Shown piece by piece: positions 1 through 8,863 of a stretch of 64,000 bases of DNA. Under the pieces are notes generated by a model, which had not been told where the DNA came from, searched no databases, and worked only from the letters and a program-made list of their open reading frames with translations. The stretch's first letter is position 1; the number at the start of each line of letters is the position of its first letter. The stretch covers positions 124,001 to 188,000 of the forward strand of contig NZ_JANBWE010000003.1 of assembly GCF_024259515.1 (NCBI RefSeq), written 5' to 3'. The translations under genes were made by a program, and so were the position numbers. This DNA comes from Salirhabdus salicampi (GTDB taxonomy: Bacteria > Bacillota > Bacilli > Bacillales > Alkalibacillaceae).

Positions 1-752
1 CATTCCAATCCTCTGGACACGTCCAACTCTAAAAATAAATTGCCATTTTCAATAATGATATCCTTAAGAATGTGATCGTCACCTTTATACTCTGAATTGG
101 TATAATCAATTATTATATTTGGGTCTATTTCATTTTGCTCTATTACAATATTGTCTATTTTAGCTTTTAGCTTGTATTTATCACTAGGTATTGAATTAGG
201 AAGTCTTACCGTTAATTCGTTATTTGTAACTCTTGTTTTTCCTATTTCGAATTCGTGCCACCCGTTTTGTTGTTGTAAGTAAATAGTTATAGCATCATCA
301 AAATAAAAGTCGCCAGCTGAGTTCCAATTTAACTTTAGCTCCTGACCGTCGGAAATTGAAATCGTACCACTTTTCGGTTCAATCCATGTAATCTCAGGTA
401 TTTTTAGCGCCTCTTTAGTGACAAGGTTAAAATTATGTGATTCCCCTTCTGATTTAATAATGAATGTATAGGTGCCGGGATTTGCTGTTTTAACGGCCCA
501 GAACCGTTTATTTGATAGTCCTAAATACATATACTCATCATAATCAAACTCTTTATGAGATATCGTTTGTCCACTTGGTAAAATCATATCTACCTCAAAG
601 TTATCATGGTTAGAGTTTATCTCAAATTGAAAATTCTCTTTTAATTCCTTCATATCATAAGTTTTACTTATTTCTTCAGCGCTTATGAAAGAAGGAGTTA
701 AAAGTACTCCTAGAATCATCATTAGAAGTACTTTTATTTTGTTTTTGACCAC
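1..752 (-). CDS. secreted protein with Kre9/Knh1-like domain, 3' end outside window
   Basis: The frame runs leftward off the window edge, so only the first 250 codons are present. I chose the GTG at 752 because a GGAGGGG ribosome site lies 7 bases upstream; the overlapping ATG at 754 is in a frame that stops at once. Residues 1-25 form a signal peptide (basic start, hydrophobic core LLMMILGVLL, likely cleavage after ISA). Around residues 115-210 the pattern 'WIEPKSGT...LKLNWNSAG...ITIYLQ...LPNSIPSDKYKLKAKI' resembles the beta-sandwich Kre9/Knh1-type cell-surface domain. It starts only 20 bases after the large VWA gene and is probably cotranscribed with it, so it may work with that protein outside the membrane. 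Function unknown. Confidence 0.75.
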   Translation of the reverse strand, partial: MVKNKIKVLLMMILGVLLTPSFISAEEISKTYDMKELKENFQFEINSNHDNFEVDMILPSGQTISHKEFDYDEYMYLGLSNKRFWAVKTANPGTYTFIIKSEGESHNFNLVTKEALKIPEITWIEPKSGTISISDGQELKLNWNSAGDFYFDDAITIYLQQQNGWHEFEIGKTRVTNNELTVRLPNSIPSDKYKLKAKIDNIVIEQNEIDPNIIIDYTNSEYKGDDHILKDIIIENGNLFLELDVSRGLE

Positions 753-772
753 ATTAAGCCCCTCCGAATTGT

Positions 773-3700
773 TTAATGAAAGAAATTATATTCGTCTTGC
801 GTCTTATGCAATTTTAAAAAGCCGGCTTTTGCTACAATTTCAAACTCACTATTCCGTATGCTTGATGGTATTAACGTTATTTTTGCATTTCCTTTAATAA
901 GTGGTGCTGGTTCTATTTGACCTAAAGCAAAAATCGTTAAGCGATTCCAATAGGCTGGATCCTGATAGGTTATCGTTACATTTCCTTTCATGTTCATTAC
1001 GTCTGTTGTAAAGGTACTTTGGATTAAGTCTTTATTAATTCGACCATTCGCTTCTCCGAGTGTAAAACCTAAAAGTAACGCCTTTAATTTTGCTTCTGCT
1101 TCCCAACTACTTGAAAACATTTTTTTGAGTTTTCCATTAAACTCAACAGAGGCTAATGTCGCTTTATCTTCATCAATGTCAAATAGGTGAATATTTGCTA
1201 TTTTTATACTATTTAATTCCTTAAAAAGCATTTTAATAGGGCGATTTCCTACAGTACCTATACCTGCAATTAACTCTTGCTCATTTTTAGAAGTGAAATC
1301 ACCAATCAATCCAGCCTTTTCTGCAGTTAATCCAGTAGTTCCTAACTTATAATCCCCTTCAACGGTAACTCCAAGCCTTATACCGAAAGGAACTTCATAT
1401 CCAAATGTAAACTCTTGAGACTCAATGGCTGAACCAATAAAAGGAATCTTTCCAAATAGATTAATTCTATCTAAACTCATATCGACTTGATATCGGTTTT
1501 TTATAATATCCGCCTCAATTGCACCAAAAGCATGACCGAAGTTAAAAATCTTTAAGTCGGTGTCCTTCAAATCTACTTTACCTTTGAAATTAGCTGAATC
1601 ATCTCCGAAGGAAATGCCTACACTATATTTCCCGCCTAAAGCAGGTGCAAGTTTGTTAACAATATCTAAATTTTCTAAAGTTGTATGCTTTAGTAAAGGT
1701 TGTAGTCCACTAAACTCGGCAGTTGCTTCTAAGGTTCCGGGTGCTCCTCTATCATGTTTAGCCGTATATTTCATTTTGGAGCCAATTTCTATACCATACT
1801 TTTTAAAATTCAAAGTACTGCCATTTGATAGATTAAAGGTTTCTCCATTCGAATTTTTAGTCATTTTAAACCCATTACCTGTATCTAAAAGAGATTCAAC
1901 AAAATCAAAACTAGCACCCTTTATGTTTAACTTAATGCCATTAAAATGGAGAGTTTCATGATTTTTTAAACTCATTTTAGAGCTATGAGGAAAAATAAAA
2001 CGGTCGATGTTAGGATTCCCCATACAGTCGATAGAATTACCATTATCAACACAAGTATCTGCATATATTGTCGCCCAACCAAATTGAACCGAGTCTTTAA
2101 TTCCAGGTTTTGAAAGTGTGAAAGAAACTTGTTCTTCTTTTCCTTCATCATTTGTCACAATGATTAAGTGATTTCCTAATGGGAGATTTTCAGGTAAAGA
2201 TAAAGTAATAGCGTTTTGTTTTTGTTCAATAATCTTTCCCTTAACTTTACCGATATCAATTCCTTTAACACTATCGAGTTCTGTTCCTTCAAGGGTGACC
2301 TTATAGTTGTTTTCGTTGTTTTTATATAAAGTATTAGGTTTTACTCTTGATATATGAAAAGAACTAGATTCATCCAGATCCCCATCAGTATTATCTGTGA
2401 CTCCAGAGGCAGGAATTGCTGCCTCATTTTCATTGCTTTCTTCTTCACCGAGTAGATATGATTTTTTATCATAAATATTTTCATATTCTACTTTTGCAAT
2501 GTGACGGCCTTTTTCTGGTGACTCTAATTGATACGTAACTTTGTAAACATTGTTAAGTGAATTTGCAATTTCTTGGAATGACGTAAAAAGGGTTGCTTCA
2601 TTAGGTGTAGCAATATAACGACCGCCTGTTTCTTCTGCTACTTCAGAAAGGGTTTCATATCCCGCTCCAAATCCAATTGCAAAAATGGTAATGCCATATC
2701 GGTTTGCTTCGTCGATAACTTGAGCTCGAGATTCAATTTGTGAAAATTGGTTATCCTCTCCATCAGATAAAATGAACAATACTTTATGTCCAGATTTGGA
2801 TTTTAGGCGATTAATTTCGTAAAGGAGAGCCCCCGTAATATTGGTTCCACCATTAGAAGTTAACCCTAATGTTGCATCAATTAATTGATTTTTATCAGTA
2901 GTAAACGACTGAACTAACTGTTGGGAGTCATTAAATGAAACTAGTTCGGTCTCTTCATAAGTCTTCATATTACCTATGAATGATGCACTAGACTTTTTAG
3001 CTATTTCCAGTGGATTCCCCTCCATACTACCGCTTACATCAATCACCATTCCAATAGAACGTTGTAGCCCATTATTACCTAAATCACTTATTTTTTGTAT
3101 ATTAAAGTTTTGAATTGGCTTTCCGTTATCTGTGATGGATAACTTACTGGAGTTTAATTTATCTATTTCATCCGTACTGATATATAACGTAATTTCGCCA
3201 TTTGCGTTGCCATGAATAGATGTTATTGATATGTTTTTATTATTTCCTTTTACACCATTTGCTAAGAAGTGCTGATAACTTCTATCAGAAGTTGATAGCT
3301 GAACGTTTATATTAGGAGAATGTAAAGCTTTAAATAATTTCTCTTTCGCTTCATATTGCTCTTTCATATACTTTTGTCTTTCCGTATATGATAAGCTTCC
3401 TTCAGAAGAACTTAACCGATCTTCGTTATAATTCAATGAACTAATAAGGTGTTGCTCAGTAGGAGCTAATAGATTCTGTTTCTTAACGAAATTTTGAATT
3501 TGTTCATTTGCCTTTTCATACTCCCCACTGTTGAAATAATATCGAGATAAACGAATATTAAGAGTTGGATCCTTAGGAGCATCTTCTTTGACAGTATCAA
3601 CTAATGAATAGGCAAGTTCATTAGCTAAATCTAATTGATGATCATAGATGTTCTCGTAACTGACTTCGTTATCTTCCGTTTCCTCTTCAATAGCCCATGT

Positions 3701-4639
3701 TTCAAATGCCTTAATTCTGTTTCGTACGGTTCGAAGTTCTGCTCTCTGGTAATAAGGAAGTGTTTTAGCTTCATCTGATGGTCTATATTCCCCGCTTAAA
3801 TATATTTCGCTAAGTAGAGAGACACTTTCACTATCTGATGGATAATCTTTTATAACATCAATTAGTAAAAATTCGCTTATCTCCCGGTAACCAAAAAAGT
3901 AACAAGTTTCAGCTAACTCTTTCTTCGTAATGGCAGATAATGTTTCAACCTTTTTTAGATTATCATTTATAAAATGATGGAACTCATTCTTCAATTGATT
4001 AACTTGTTTGTTTTCATTTCTAATCTTGAGATATTCAAGAATTTCAGTATCAAATTTAGCGATTAACTCTAATTCTTCGAATGGTATAGGAGAATGTTTT
4101 GCAATCATCTGTTTAAATGAGGATGCTTGTTCTCTTGCCAATAGAGCATAAGGATTATGATCTTCTGTTCCACTCGATTCAAAATGATTGTCAGTTATTT
4201 GTAACGTGTCCGCAATCATTTCTTCAGTCAAATAATCTGAATGCTTAACTTCTCCCGATAATTCATTTAATAGAACTTTAGCTCTTTTAACATTTCCTTG
4301 TTTGATAAATGAAAGAGCATATAGGTACTTGTTTTCAAGGGAGGGCTGCATTTCCCACTTATGTTTTACTTGTAAGGAATTGGACTCTTGGGAAGTAACT
4401 AAACCGGCATTTTTGTAATAATGTATCACTTCGTTAGAAGGAATGTGTTTGTTATCCCCATGGTCAAAGATTACTTGCACAACAGCTAGACCAACTATTA
4501 ATAAAGTAACTACTCCCGTTGTTAACCATTTAGCGAAACGATTAGGGTTATATAATCGTAATGTAATAGAAATAGTCATGAGTGAACCAATGAGCATGAC
4601 TAAAGTAATAATCATGCTATATAAAAGTGTGTTACTCAC
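773..4639 (-). CDS. large membrane-anchored VWA-domain protein with TPR-like N-terminal part
   Basis: About 1,288 residues. GTG 4639 is preferred: AGGTGG sits 5 bases upstream; GTG 4648 is in frame but lacks a site. Two membrane helices (roughly residues 8-32 and 40-60) anchor the N terminus. Residues 100-400 are helical with TPR-like repeats (for example around 'YFNSGEYEKANEQI'). Residues 530-700 are a von Willebrand A domain with a complete metal site: DVSGS, a threonine in GGTNITG, and an aspartate in ILSDGED. A short beta domain follows (about 765-855). The last 430 residues are long, regular, beta-rich and unlike anything I recognise. The start overlaps the upstream zinc-ribbon membrane gene by 8 bases, so the two are translationally linked. 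Role unknown; an envelope adhesion or assembly complex is only a guess. Confidence 0.85.
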   Translation of the reverse strand: MSNTLLYSMIITLVMLIGSLMTISITLRLYNPNRFAKWLTTGVVTLLIVGLAVVQVIFDHGDNKHIPSNEVIHYYKNAGLVTSQESNSLQVKHKWEMQPSLENKYLYALSFIKQGNVKRAKVLLNELSGEVKHSDYLTEEMIADTLQITDNHFESSGTEDHNPYALLAREQASSFKQMIAKHSPIPFEELELIAKFDTEILEYLKIRNENKQVNQLKNEFHHFINDNLKKVETLSAITKKELAETCYFFGYREISEFLLIDVIKDYPSDSESVSLLSEIYLSGEYRPSDEAKTLPYYQRAELRTVRNRIKAFETWAIEEETEDNEVSYENIYDHQLDLANELAYSLVDTVKEDAPKDPTLNIRLSRYYFNSGEYEKANEQIQNFVKKQNLLAPTEQHLISSLNYNEDRLSSSEGSLSYTERQKYMKEQYEAKEKLFKALHSPNINVQLSTSDRSYQHFLANGVKGNNKNISITSIHGNANGEITLYISTDEIDKLNSSKLSITDNGKPIQNFNIQKISDLGNNGLQRSIGMVIDVSGSMEGNPLEIAKKSSASFIGNMKTYEETELVSFNDSQQLVQSFTTDKNQLIDATLGLTSNGGTNITGALLYEINRLKSKSGHKVLFILSDGEDNQFSQIESRAQVIDEANRYGITIFAIGFGAGYETLSEVAEETGGRYIATPNEATLFTSFQEIANSLNNVYKVTYQLESPEKGRHIAKVEYENIYDKKSYLLGEEESNENEAAIPASGVTDNTDGDLDESSSFHISRVKPNTLYKNNENNYKVTLEGTELDSVKGIDIGKVKGKIIEQKQNAITLSLPENLPLGNHLIIVTNDEGKEEQVSFTLSKPGIKDSVQFGWATIYADTCVDNGNSIDCMGNPNIDRFIFPHSSKMSLKNHETLHFNGIKLNIKGASFDFVESLLDTGNGFKMTKNSNGETFNLSNGSTLNFKKYGIEIGSKMKYTAKHDRGAPGTLEATAEFSGLQPLLKHTTLENLDIVNKLAPALGGKYSVGISFGDDSANFKGKVDLKDTDLKIFNFGHAFGAIEADIIKNRYQVDMSLDRINLFGKIPFIGSAIESQEFTFGYEVPFGIRLGVTVEGDYKLGTTGLTAEKAGLIGDFTSKNEQELIAGIGTVGNRPIKMLFKELNSIKIANIHLFDIDEDKATLASVEFNGKLKKMFSSSWEAEAKLKALLLGFTLGEANGRINKDLIQSTFTTDVMNMKGNVTITYQDPAYWNRLTIFALGQIEPAPLIKGNAKITLIPSSIRNSEFEIVAKAGFLKLHKTQDEYNFFH

Positions 4640-6098
4640 TGTGCCCACCTACTTTCTTTGCGACGAACCTTGTAGATAAGAAATGGGAAGATATATAATA
4701 AATAGCTGCTAAAATGGCAGTACTTATTACGACTTGAAGTGGGTTAAATCCAATCATTTCAGTTGAGTTCGTTAGGTTGCTTGATACAGAGATCGTTATC
4801 CATTTGGATAATACAAACACCATGATGCAAACGCCGGCAACTTTTGTTATAAACGTTCGCCAATTTCCTTTTACATCTGATTTTCCGAGCGCAAATACAA
4901 AGGTGATTAGTAAAGCGTATGGATGCCATACCCACCTAATCACACGTTCCAAACTGTTTAACCAATCAGCGCCCTCTAGGTCCGCTACCATTAAATTAGC
5001 ACCTTGCATAATGTTAAGAGACACTGGATAGTTTAGTTGTATCAATTCAGCTAGATAACTAGTTGTAACGGTCCAACTTCCACCGATTGCATATAATTGC
5101 TCAGTTAGAATAACATTTGGAAGAAATAAATAGAATAAGGGTTCCTTACGATATTCATACCAAAATGTTGCTATTGTTGTAATCGATTTTCCAAATAAAC
5201 CTGTTGTACTCGTCAAGTTCCAAGTAATAACCATTAAAATTAAGATTAGCATTTGATAAGAAAATAGAATCGTGACAAACGTTTTAATTGGATGAATAAT
5301 AGATAACAATTTAAAAGAAGCATTATCTTCCCCCTCCCAAGGGCCGAGTCCGATAAAACCACCCAATAAATAAATGATAATAGTAGAGAGTGCTAGATTT
5401 AGGAATGGAACCGAAAGCTCGTAATTAGCCCCTTGCCCTGTATAGGAAGGATTAAAAAGGACTAATGTAACAAGTAAGAACACTAGATATAACAGGGAAC
5501 TAAGGAATAGTGACATTCCTTTGTCTTTGGTTTTCATGGGTATGAAACGCTTGATTCCTTTAAAAAATATTGCGAGTAAGAGGAAAAGTAAAATCGTAAC
5601 CGCTATAACAGGCAGGTGTATAGTAAATGTAGACATTACTGACCCTGCTTCCATATCTTCATGGACGACAGTACCTTGAAAGGTACCTCCATGCATAGCT
5701 ACAAGCACATTCCAAAAGTTGATATTCAGTTCAGATGAGATACTTAGGGCAACTTCATCTTTTACTTGAAGAATGGCTGTTAAGAACCGATATGTAAAAT
5801 CCTGAATGAGCAGTGACCTTTTAAAGACAAAAGAGATGGCAAAAGAAGTGAGTATAATAAATGCAAATATTACTGTTGTGTATAAAGAACTTTTCAATAT
5901 TACGTTCTTCAAATAAGGCGAGTGTTTAGCTACATAGAATTTCACATCTACTAACTTCTCTTTTAATTGAGTAGTTTGTTGTGTACGTTTTGACTGAATA
6001 ATACTAGGGTTATTGTTATCATTTTTTTTTATTTTGGTACCACAGTTTGTGCAAAAATTGCTCGTTTGATGTTTTGATTGACATTTGGAACATTGCAT
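4632..6098 (-). CDS. zinc-ribbon polytopic membrane protein
   Basis: 488 residues. An ATG 48 bases further upstream lies inside a terminator hairpin, so I place the start at ATG 6098, where the protein begins directly with a zinc ribbon: Cys3, Cys6, Cys16, Cys19 (CSKCQ...CTNCG). The ribosome site is unusual: GGAGGCGGCGG lies 9-18 bases upstream. After a basic linker there are about eight hydrophobic helices (from about residue 70 to the C terminus), in the style of Yip1/DUF-type membrane proteins carrying an N-terminal zinc ribbon. The 3' end overlaps the VWA gene. A cytoplasmic zinc ribbon is shared with two other genes of this block, suggesting a common partner or regulator. Function unknown. 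Confidence 0.8.
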   Translation of the reverse strand: MQCSKCQSKHQTSNFCTNCGTKIKKNDNNNPSIIQSKRTQQTTQLKEKLVDVKFYVAKHSPYLKNVILKSSLYTTVIFAFIILTSFAISFVFKRSLLIQDFTYRFLTAILQVKDEVALSISSELNINFWNVLVAMHGGTFQGTVVHEDMEAGSVMSTFTIHLPVIAVTILLFLLLAIFFKGIKRFIPMKTKDKGMSLFLSSLLYLVFLLVTLVLFNPSYTGQGANYELSVPFLNLALSTIIIYLLGGFIGLGPWEGEDNASFKLLSIIHPIKTFVTILFSYQMLILILMVITWNLTSTTGLFGKSITTIATFWYEYRKEPLFYLFLPNVILTEQLYAIGGSWTVTTSYLAELIQLNYPVSLNIMQGANLMVADLEGADWLNSLERVIRWVWHPYALLITFVFALGKSDVKGNWRTFITKVAGVCIMVFVLSKWITISVSSNLTNSTEMIGFNPLQVVISTAILAAIYYISSHFLSTRFVAKKVGGHSE

Positions 6099-6125
6099 AA
6101 CGATTAACCGCCGCCTCCCGAAAAA

Positions 6126-6156
6126 AAAGCCACCCTTATAGTGCATAGGTGGCTTT
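6126..6156 (-). terminator. intrinsic terminator just upstream of the zinc-ribbon membrane gene
   Basis: Read on the minus strand: AAAGCCACC, an 11-12 base loop, GGTGGCTTT, then a run of T. It follows the stop codon of the small membrane ORF and ends only a few bases before the GGAGG site of the gene starting at 6098. It therefore either ends the 6828 operon or acts as an attenuator for the downstream pair. Confidence 0.8.
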
Positions 6157-6294
6157 GTCAGTTTCTAATACTAAGTATGTAAACATTGTAATTGCTAGCC
6201 ATGCGCTTAATAGTAGTATAGTTGTTAAAAAGAATCTAAGTACAAGGGCCTTTCCCAAATTGATTAGAGGCTCCGAGTCATTGATTGAACTCAA
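6136..6294 (-). CDS. possible small single-pass membrane protein
   Basis: 52 codons from a TTG at 6294 to a TAA inside the loop of the following terminator. The product has a polar N terminus and one clear hydrophobic helix (LVLRFFLTTILLLSAWLAIT, then MFTYLVL) with a short acidic tail. No good ribosome site precedes the TTG. An ATG with GGGAG lies at 6312 in the next frame and stops after nine codons (MTRLFESFD), so a single-base frameshift could have split one gene of about 60 residues. Its position, immediately after a zinc-ribbon gene and before the terminator, argues that it belongs to that operon. No family recognised. Confidence 0.4.
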   Translation of the reverse strand: MSSINDSEPLINLGKALVLRFFLTTILLLSAWLAITMFTYLVLETDKATYAL

Positions 6295-6321
6295 TCAAAA
6301 GACTCAAATAAACGCGTCATA

Positions 6322-6828
6322 TTACTCCCATAATTTCGTTAAGTCAGTACCACATTCACCGCAAAACTTTGCTTCATTAATAACCGGAGCTTGGCATTCT
6401 TCATTAGGACATATAAGATCATTATTTGGTGCTGTAGCAGCTACTTCTTCATTATTTGAGGTAGGTTCATCAAAATCTGAAAAGTTTGCACCACATGAAG
6501 AGCAAAACTTAATGTCGTTGATTACATACTCCCCACAGCTTTGGCATAGTTTTTTTCCATTTAATCTAGCAATTTCAAGTTCAGTCTCATTGATTTCATG
6601 TTGAAGTGTGTCTATCTGAAAAAATAAAGTTAATTCATTTTCAGAAAAGGTAACATTTGCTTCCTCTATATGTTTTTGATACGCAATTTTACCAATTTCA
6701 AAATACAATTCTTTAATTTCTTTCTCTTTACTGGAATTTTGCATTTTCAGGCGATTTATTTCTACAGTATCTTTAGTTTTTTTGCTAATATTTGTAGCGC
6801 CTTTTTTAAATGTATTCATAATACTCAT
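6322..6828 (-). CDS. double zinc-ribbon coiled-coil protein
   Basis: 168 residues from ATG 6828, preceded by GGGGG seven bases upstream; an in-frame ATG 57 bases earlier lacks a site. Residues 20-93 are charged and heptad-like, probably a coiled coil. Two zinc ribbons follow: Cys95, Cys98, Cys109, Cys112 and Cys140, Cys145, Cys156, Cys159, joined by an acidic Asn/Glu/Ala linker. No membrane segment, so cytoplasmic. A consensus vegetative promoter lies about 110 bases upstream. The paired ribbons resemble those of many Bacillaceae membrane-linked proteins of unknown function and suggest a scaffold or adaptor. Confidence 0.8.
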   Translation of the reverse strand: MSIMNTFKKGATNISKKTKDTVEINRLKMQNSSKEKEIKELYFEIGKIAYQKHIEEANVTFSENELTLFFQIDTLQHEINETELEIARLNGKKLCQSCGEYVINDIKFCSSCGANFSDFDEPTSNNEEVAATAPNNDLICPNEECQAPVINEAKFCGECGTDLTKLWE

Positions 6829-6935
6829 TTGTTTTCCCCCTATAACTTTATACTTAAAAACACCCAACAAATAAAGAATGGTCAAAACCTATCTCGTTTG
6901 TGAGCACAAAGTTAATGGTCATAAAGACCAAGTTA

Positions 6936-6964
6936 ATTGTACCTATCTTATAGTGTGAAAGCAA
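6936..6964 (-). promoter_or_regulatory. sigma-A promoter for the double zinc-ribbon gene
   Basis: On the minus strand: TTGCTT, a 17-base spacer, TACAAT. Transcription would start near 6929, about 100 bases before the ATG at 6828. Confidence 0.55.
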
Positions 6965-7277
6965 TTAAAATTGAACTTTATGTAACATTTGGTGAATCTT
7001 AACATGACAGGAATGAATGCCTACTTGACAGCGATAAAAAGGATCATGCTTCAAATTAGAATAAATTGCTATCGTTAAGTGGATAGTCCACATGAATTGA
7101 AGGTTGATGGGGTATTAAAGTATCTTCGTGACCCCACACCAATTTACTTCTACAGAACAAAAGTATATTGCATGATAAGAGCAGTAACTAAAAGCTGAAC
7201 TACATATTAAAGATTCCTATAATTGCTTTTACTACACAGAAGACATTTAATGATGATCCAAGCGATACCGAATATGA
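6965..7277. other. intergenic stretch, no supported gene
   Basis: No frame here has both a start with a ribosome site and coding-like composition. The longest open run (plus strand, GTG near 7079, 39 codons) has no ribosome site and no recognisable protein. It may be gene debris or untranslated spacer. Confidence 0.4.
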
Positions 7278-7315
7278 AAAAAACAACCTGAGCTACGTAG
7301 CTCAGGTTGTTTTTT
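7278..7315. terminator. bidirectional terminator
   Basis: Perfect palindrome AACAACCTGAGCTACG and its complement, flanked by A-runs and T-runs on both strands. It overlaps the stop codon of the M48 protease gene. Confidence 0.85.
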
Positions 7316-8381
7316 CATGACGTGCCTTTAACCGTTCGATACGTCGATCAAGCGATGGATGTGTTGAAAAAATGTCTAATATTTTTTCTGGTGTATTAAT
7401 TTTAAAGGCTGCATATGCTTGTTGTTCCTTTACTACTCTAGGGTTATCATTTTTTAAGCTTTCTAAGGCATATATCATCGAGTCGCTATTGATTAATTCA
7501 CTCGCCAATTTATCAGCAGCAAATTCACGCCTTCTTGAAAAGGCTTTTACAACTAAACTTCCTAAAAATACAAGGAATAATGATATGAGAAATTTCACAA
7601 TAGAGATAATGAAGAACATAAGTGCACTTACATTTTCGTTAAATAATGCAACCCATTTAATCATCGTAAGAGGTAACGTTATTAATAATATAATCGTATT
7701 TACAACACTTTGAACTAAACTTAACGTTACCATATCACCATTAGAAATATGTGCGATCTCGTGGGCTGCTACGGCTGCAATCGCTTTTTCATCCATCTCG
7801 TCTAACAATGCTGAACTAAAAGCAACAAGGGAACTGTTTTTACTTGGCCCAGTTGCAAACGCATTAACGTCTGGGCTATCATAAATCCCGACTTCGGGCA
7901 TTTTTTTCATCCCTGCTTTCGCACATAATGAGGAGACAAGTTCATATAAACTTTTTTCCTCTTCACTTTGAAATTGATCTGGATTAATGATGTACATTTT
8001 GTGTGCTCTCTTTGCTAAGGCTTTGGAAAATAATAAGCTAATAAACGGAAATGTACAACCAAACAATAGTATGAAAGGTGCTAAACCTACGAGGGCACCA
8101 GCTGAAATAATGGATAAAGAAAATATAATTCCAATATTAGCTAATAGGAACCAACTCCATCTCTTCAATGCTCCCCCCCTAATATGTAATGGAGGCGACT
8201 TTTCAATATGATTTGTAATCCCGGTAAAATTTCTTTGTTCATAACTATAATGGTCACTAACGCTTTCCATATACTCAGTAGCAGCCGCTACCTCATCATG
8301 AATTGGAAATCCGCATTTTGGACATGATGCTGCTCTATTAGAGACTTGATTTCCACATTCATTACATGTAATCAATGCCAA
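7302..8381 (-). CDS. zinc-ribbon M48 family membrane protease (HtpX-like)
   Basis: 359 residues from TTG 8381, chosen because GGGGG lies 9 bases upstream; the in-frame ATG at 8411 has no site. An N-terminal zinc ribbon (Cys6, Cys9, Cys20, Cys23) is followed by a linker, two membrane helices (about 70-110), and the M48 catalytic core. The core has HEIAH at 207-211 and the third zinc ligand Glu in EFAADKLA at about 287. Further hydrophobic segments lie between them. M48 proteases of this type sit in the cytoplasmic membrane with the active site inside and degrade damaged membrane proteins. The added zinc ribbon sets it apart from classical HtpX and matches the ribbons of the two neighbouring genes. 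Transcribed alone, ending in a strong terminator. Confidence 0.85.
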   Translation of the reverse strand: MALITCNECGNQVSNRAASCPKCGFPIHDEVAAATEYMESVSDHYSYEQRNFTGITNHIEKSPPLHIRGGALKRWSWFLLANIGIIFSLSIISAGALVGLAPFILLFGCTFPFISLLFSKALAKRAHKMYIINPDQFQSEEEKSLYELVSSLCAKAGMKKMPEVGIYDSPDVNAFATGPSKNSSLVAFSSALLDEMDEKAIAAVAAHEIAHISNGDMVTLSLVQSVVNTIILLITLPLTMIKWVALFNENVSALMFFIISIVKFLISLFLVFLGSLVVKAFSRRREFAADKLASELINSDSMIYALESLKNDNPRVVKEQQAYAAFKINTPEKILDIFSTHPSLDRRIERLKARHEKTT

Positions 8382-8495
8382 AAAAATTTCCCCCTTTGTT
8401 GTTAACGACATTTTTTAACAAAATGTGACTTTATCTATTTCCCTAACCCAGAACTTTTTTCCTCCTTTTTCAAAAAATAATATTTATAAAAAAGA

Positions 8496-8518
8496 AAAAC
8501 TCGCCTGCGGCGAGTTTT
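8496..8518 (-). terminator. intrinsic terminator
   Basis: AAAACTCGCC / GGCGAGTTTT with a three-base loop, T-rich on the minus-strand side. It ends transcription of the small gene 8517-8741. Confidence 0.8.
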
Positions 8519-8741
8519 ATTTATCTTCATCCACTACGTTATAGGTCTTTCCATCTGTAGCATCCTGTGCGAGGTTATTTGGTCGGTTGTGCACATCATT
8601 GATTATGTCAAATGTACCGGGAATTACACCAAACTCCGTATCGACAACATCTTGAATAATGGCCGGATTATCCGTTTCCTTCAAGATTGAATTAATTTGT
8701 TTCTTCATACGTCGCTTCTCTCTCATTTTATCGAAAGCCAT
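8517..8741 (-). CDS. conserved-type small protein, unknown function
   Basis: 74 residues from ATG 8741: GGAGG lies 6 bases upstream, while the ATG two codons earlier abuts the site. Basic N terminus (DKMREKRRMKK), then an acidic, soluble remainder without membrane helix or cysteines. It has its own terminator and is divergent from opuA. No family recognised. Confidence 0.65.
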   Translation of the reverse strand: MAFDKMREKRRMKKQINSILKETDNPAIIQDVVDTEFGVIPGTFDIINDVHNRPNNLAQDATDGKTYNVVDEDK

Positions 8742-8863
8742 AATCATCCTCCTTTTTTAAAAGCATTTGTTATTTTCACGTGAAATATGACCTATTTACA
8801 TAATAAAAAAATCTATAAAGCAAATAGTAAGGATTGTAAGCGTCAGATAAAGGAGATTGTGAT

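Noticed and set aside
1560-1961. 133-codon plus-strand frame opposite the VWA gene
   Set aside because: No ribosome site; composition follows from the codon pattern of the opposite strand.
6149-6604. 151-codon plus-strand frame opposite the double zinc-ribbon gene
   Set aside because: Shadow frame without ribosome site; the minus-strand protein has conserved cysteines.
7079-7198. 39-codon plus-strand GTG frame in the 6965-7277 gap
   Set aside because: No ribosome site, no recognisable product.
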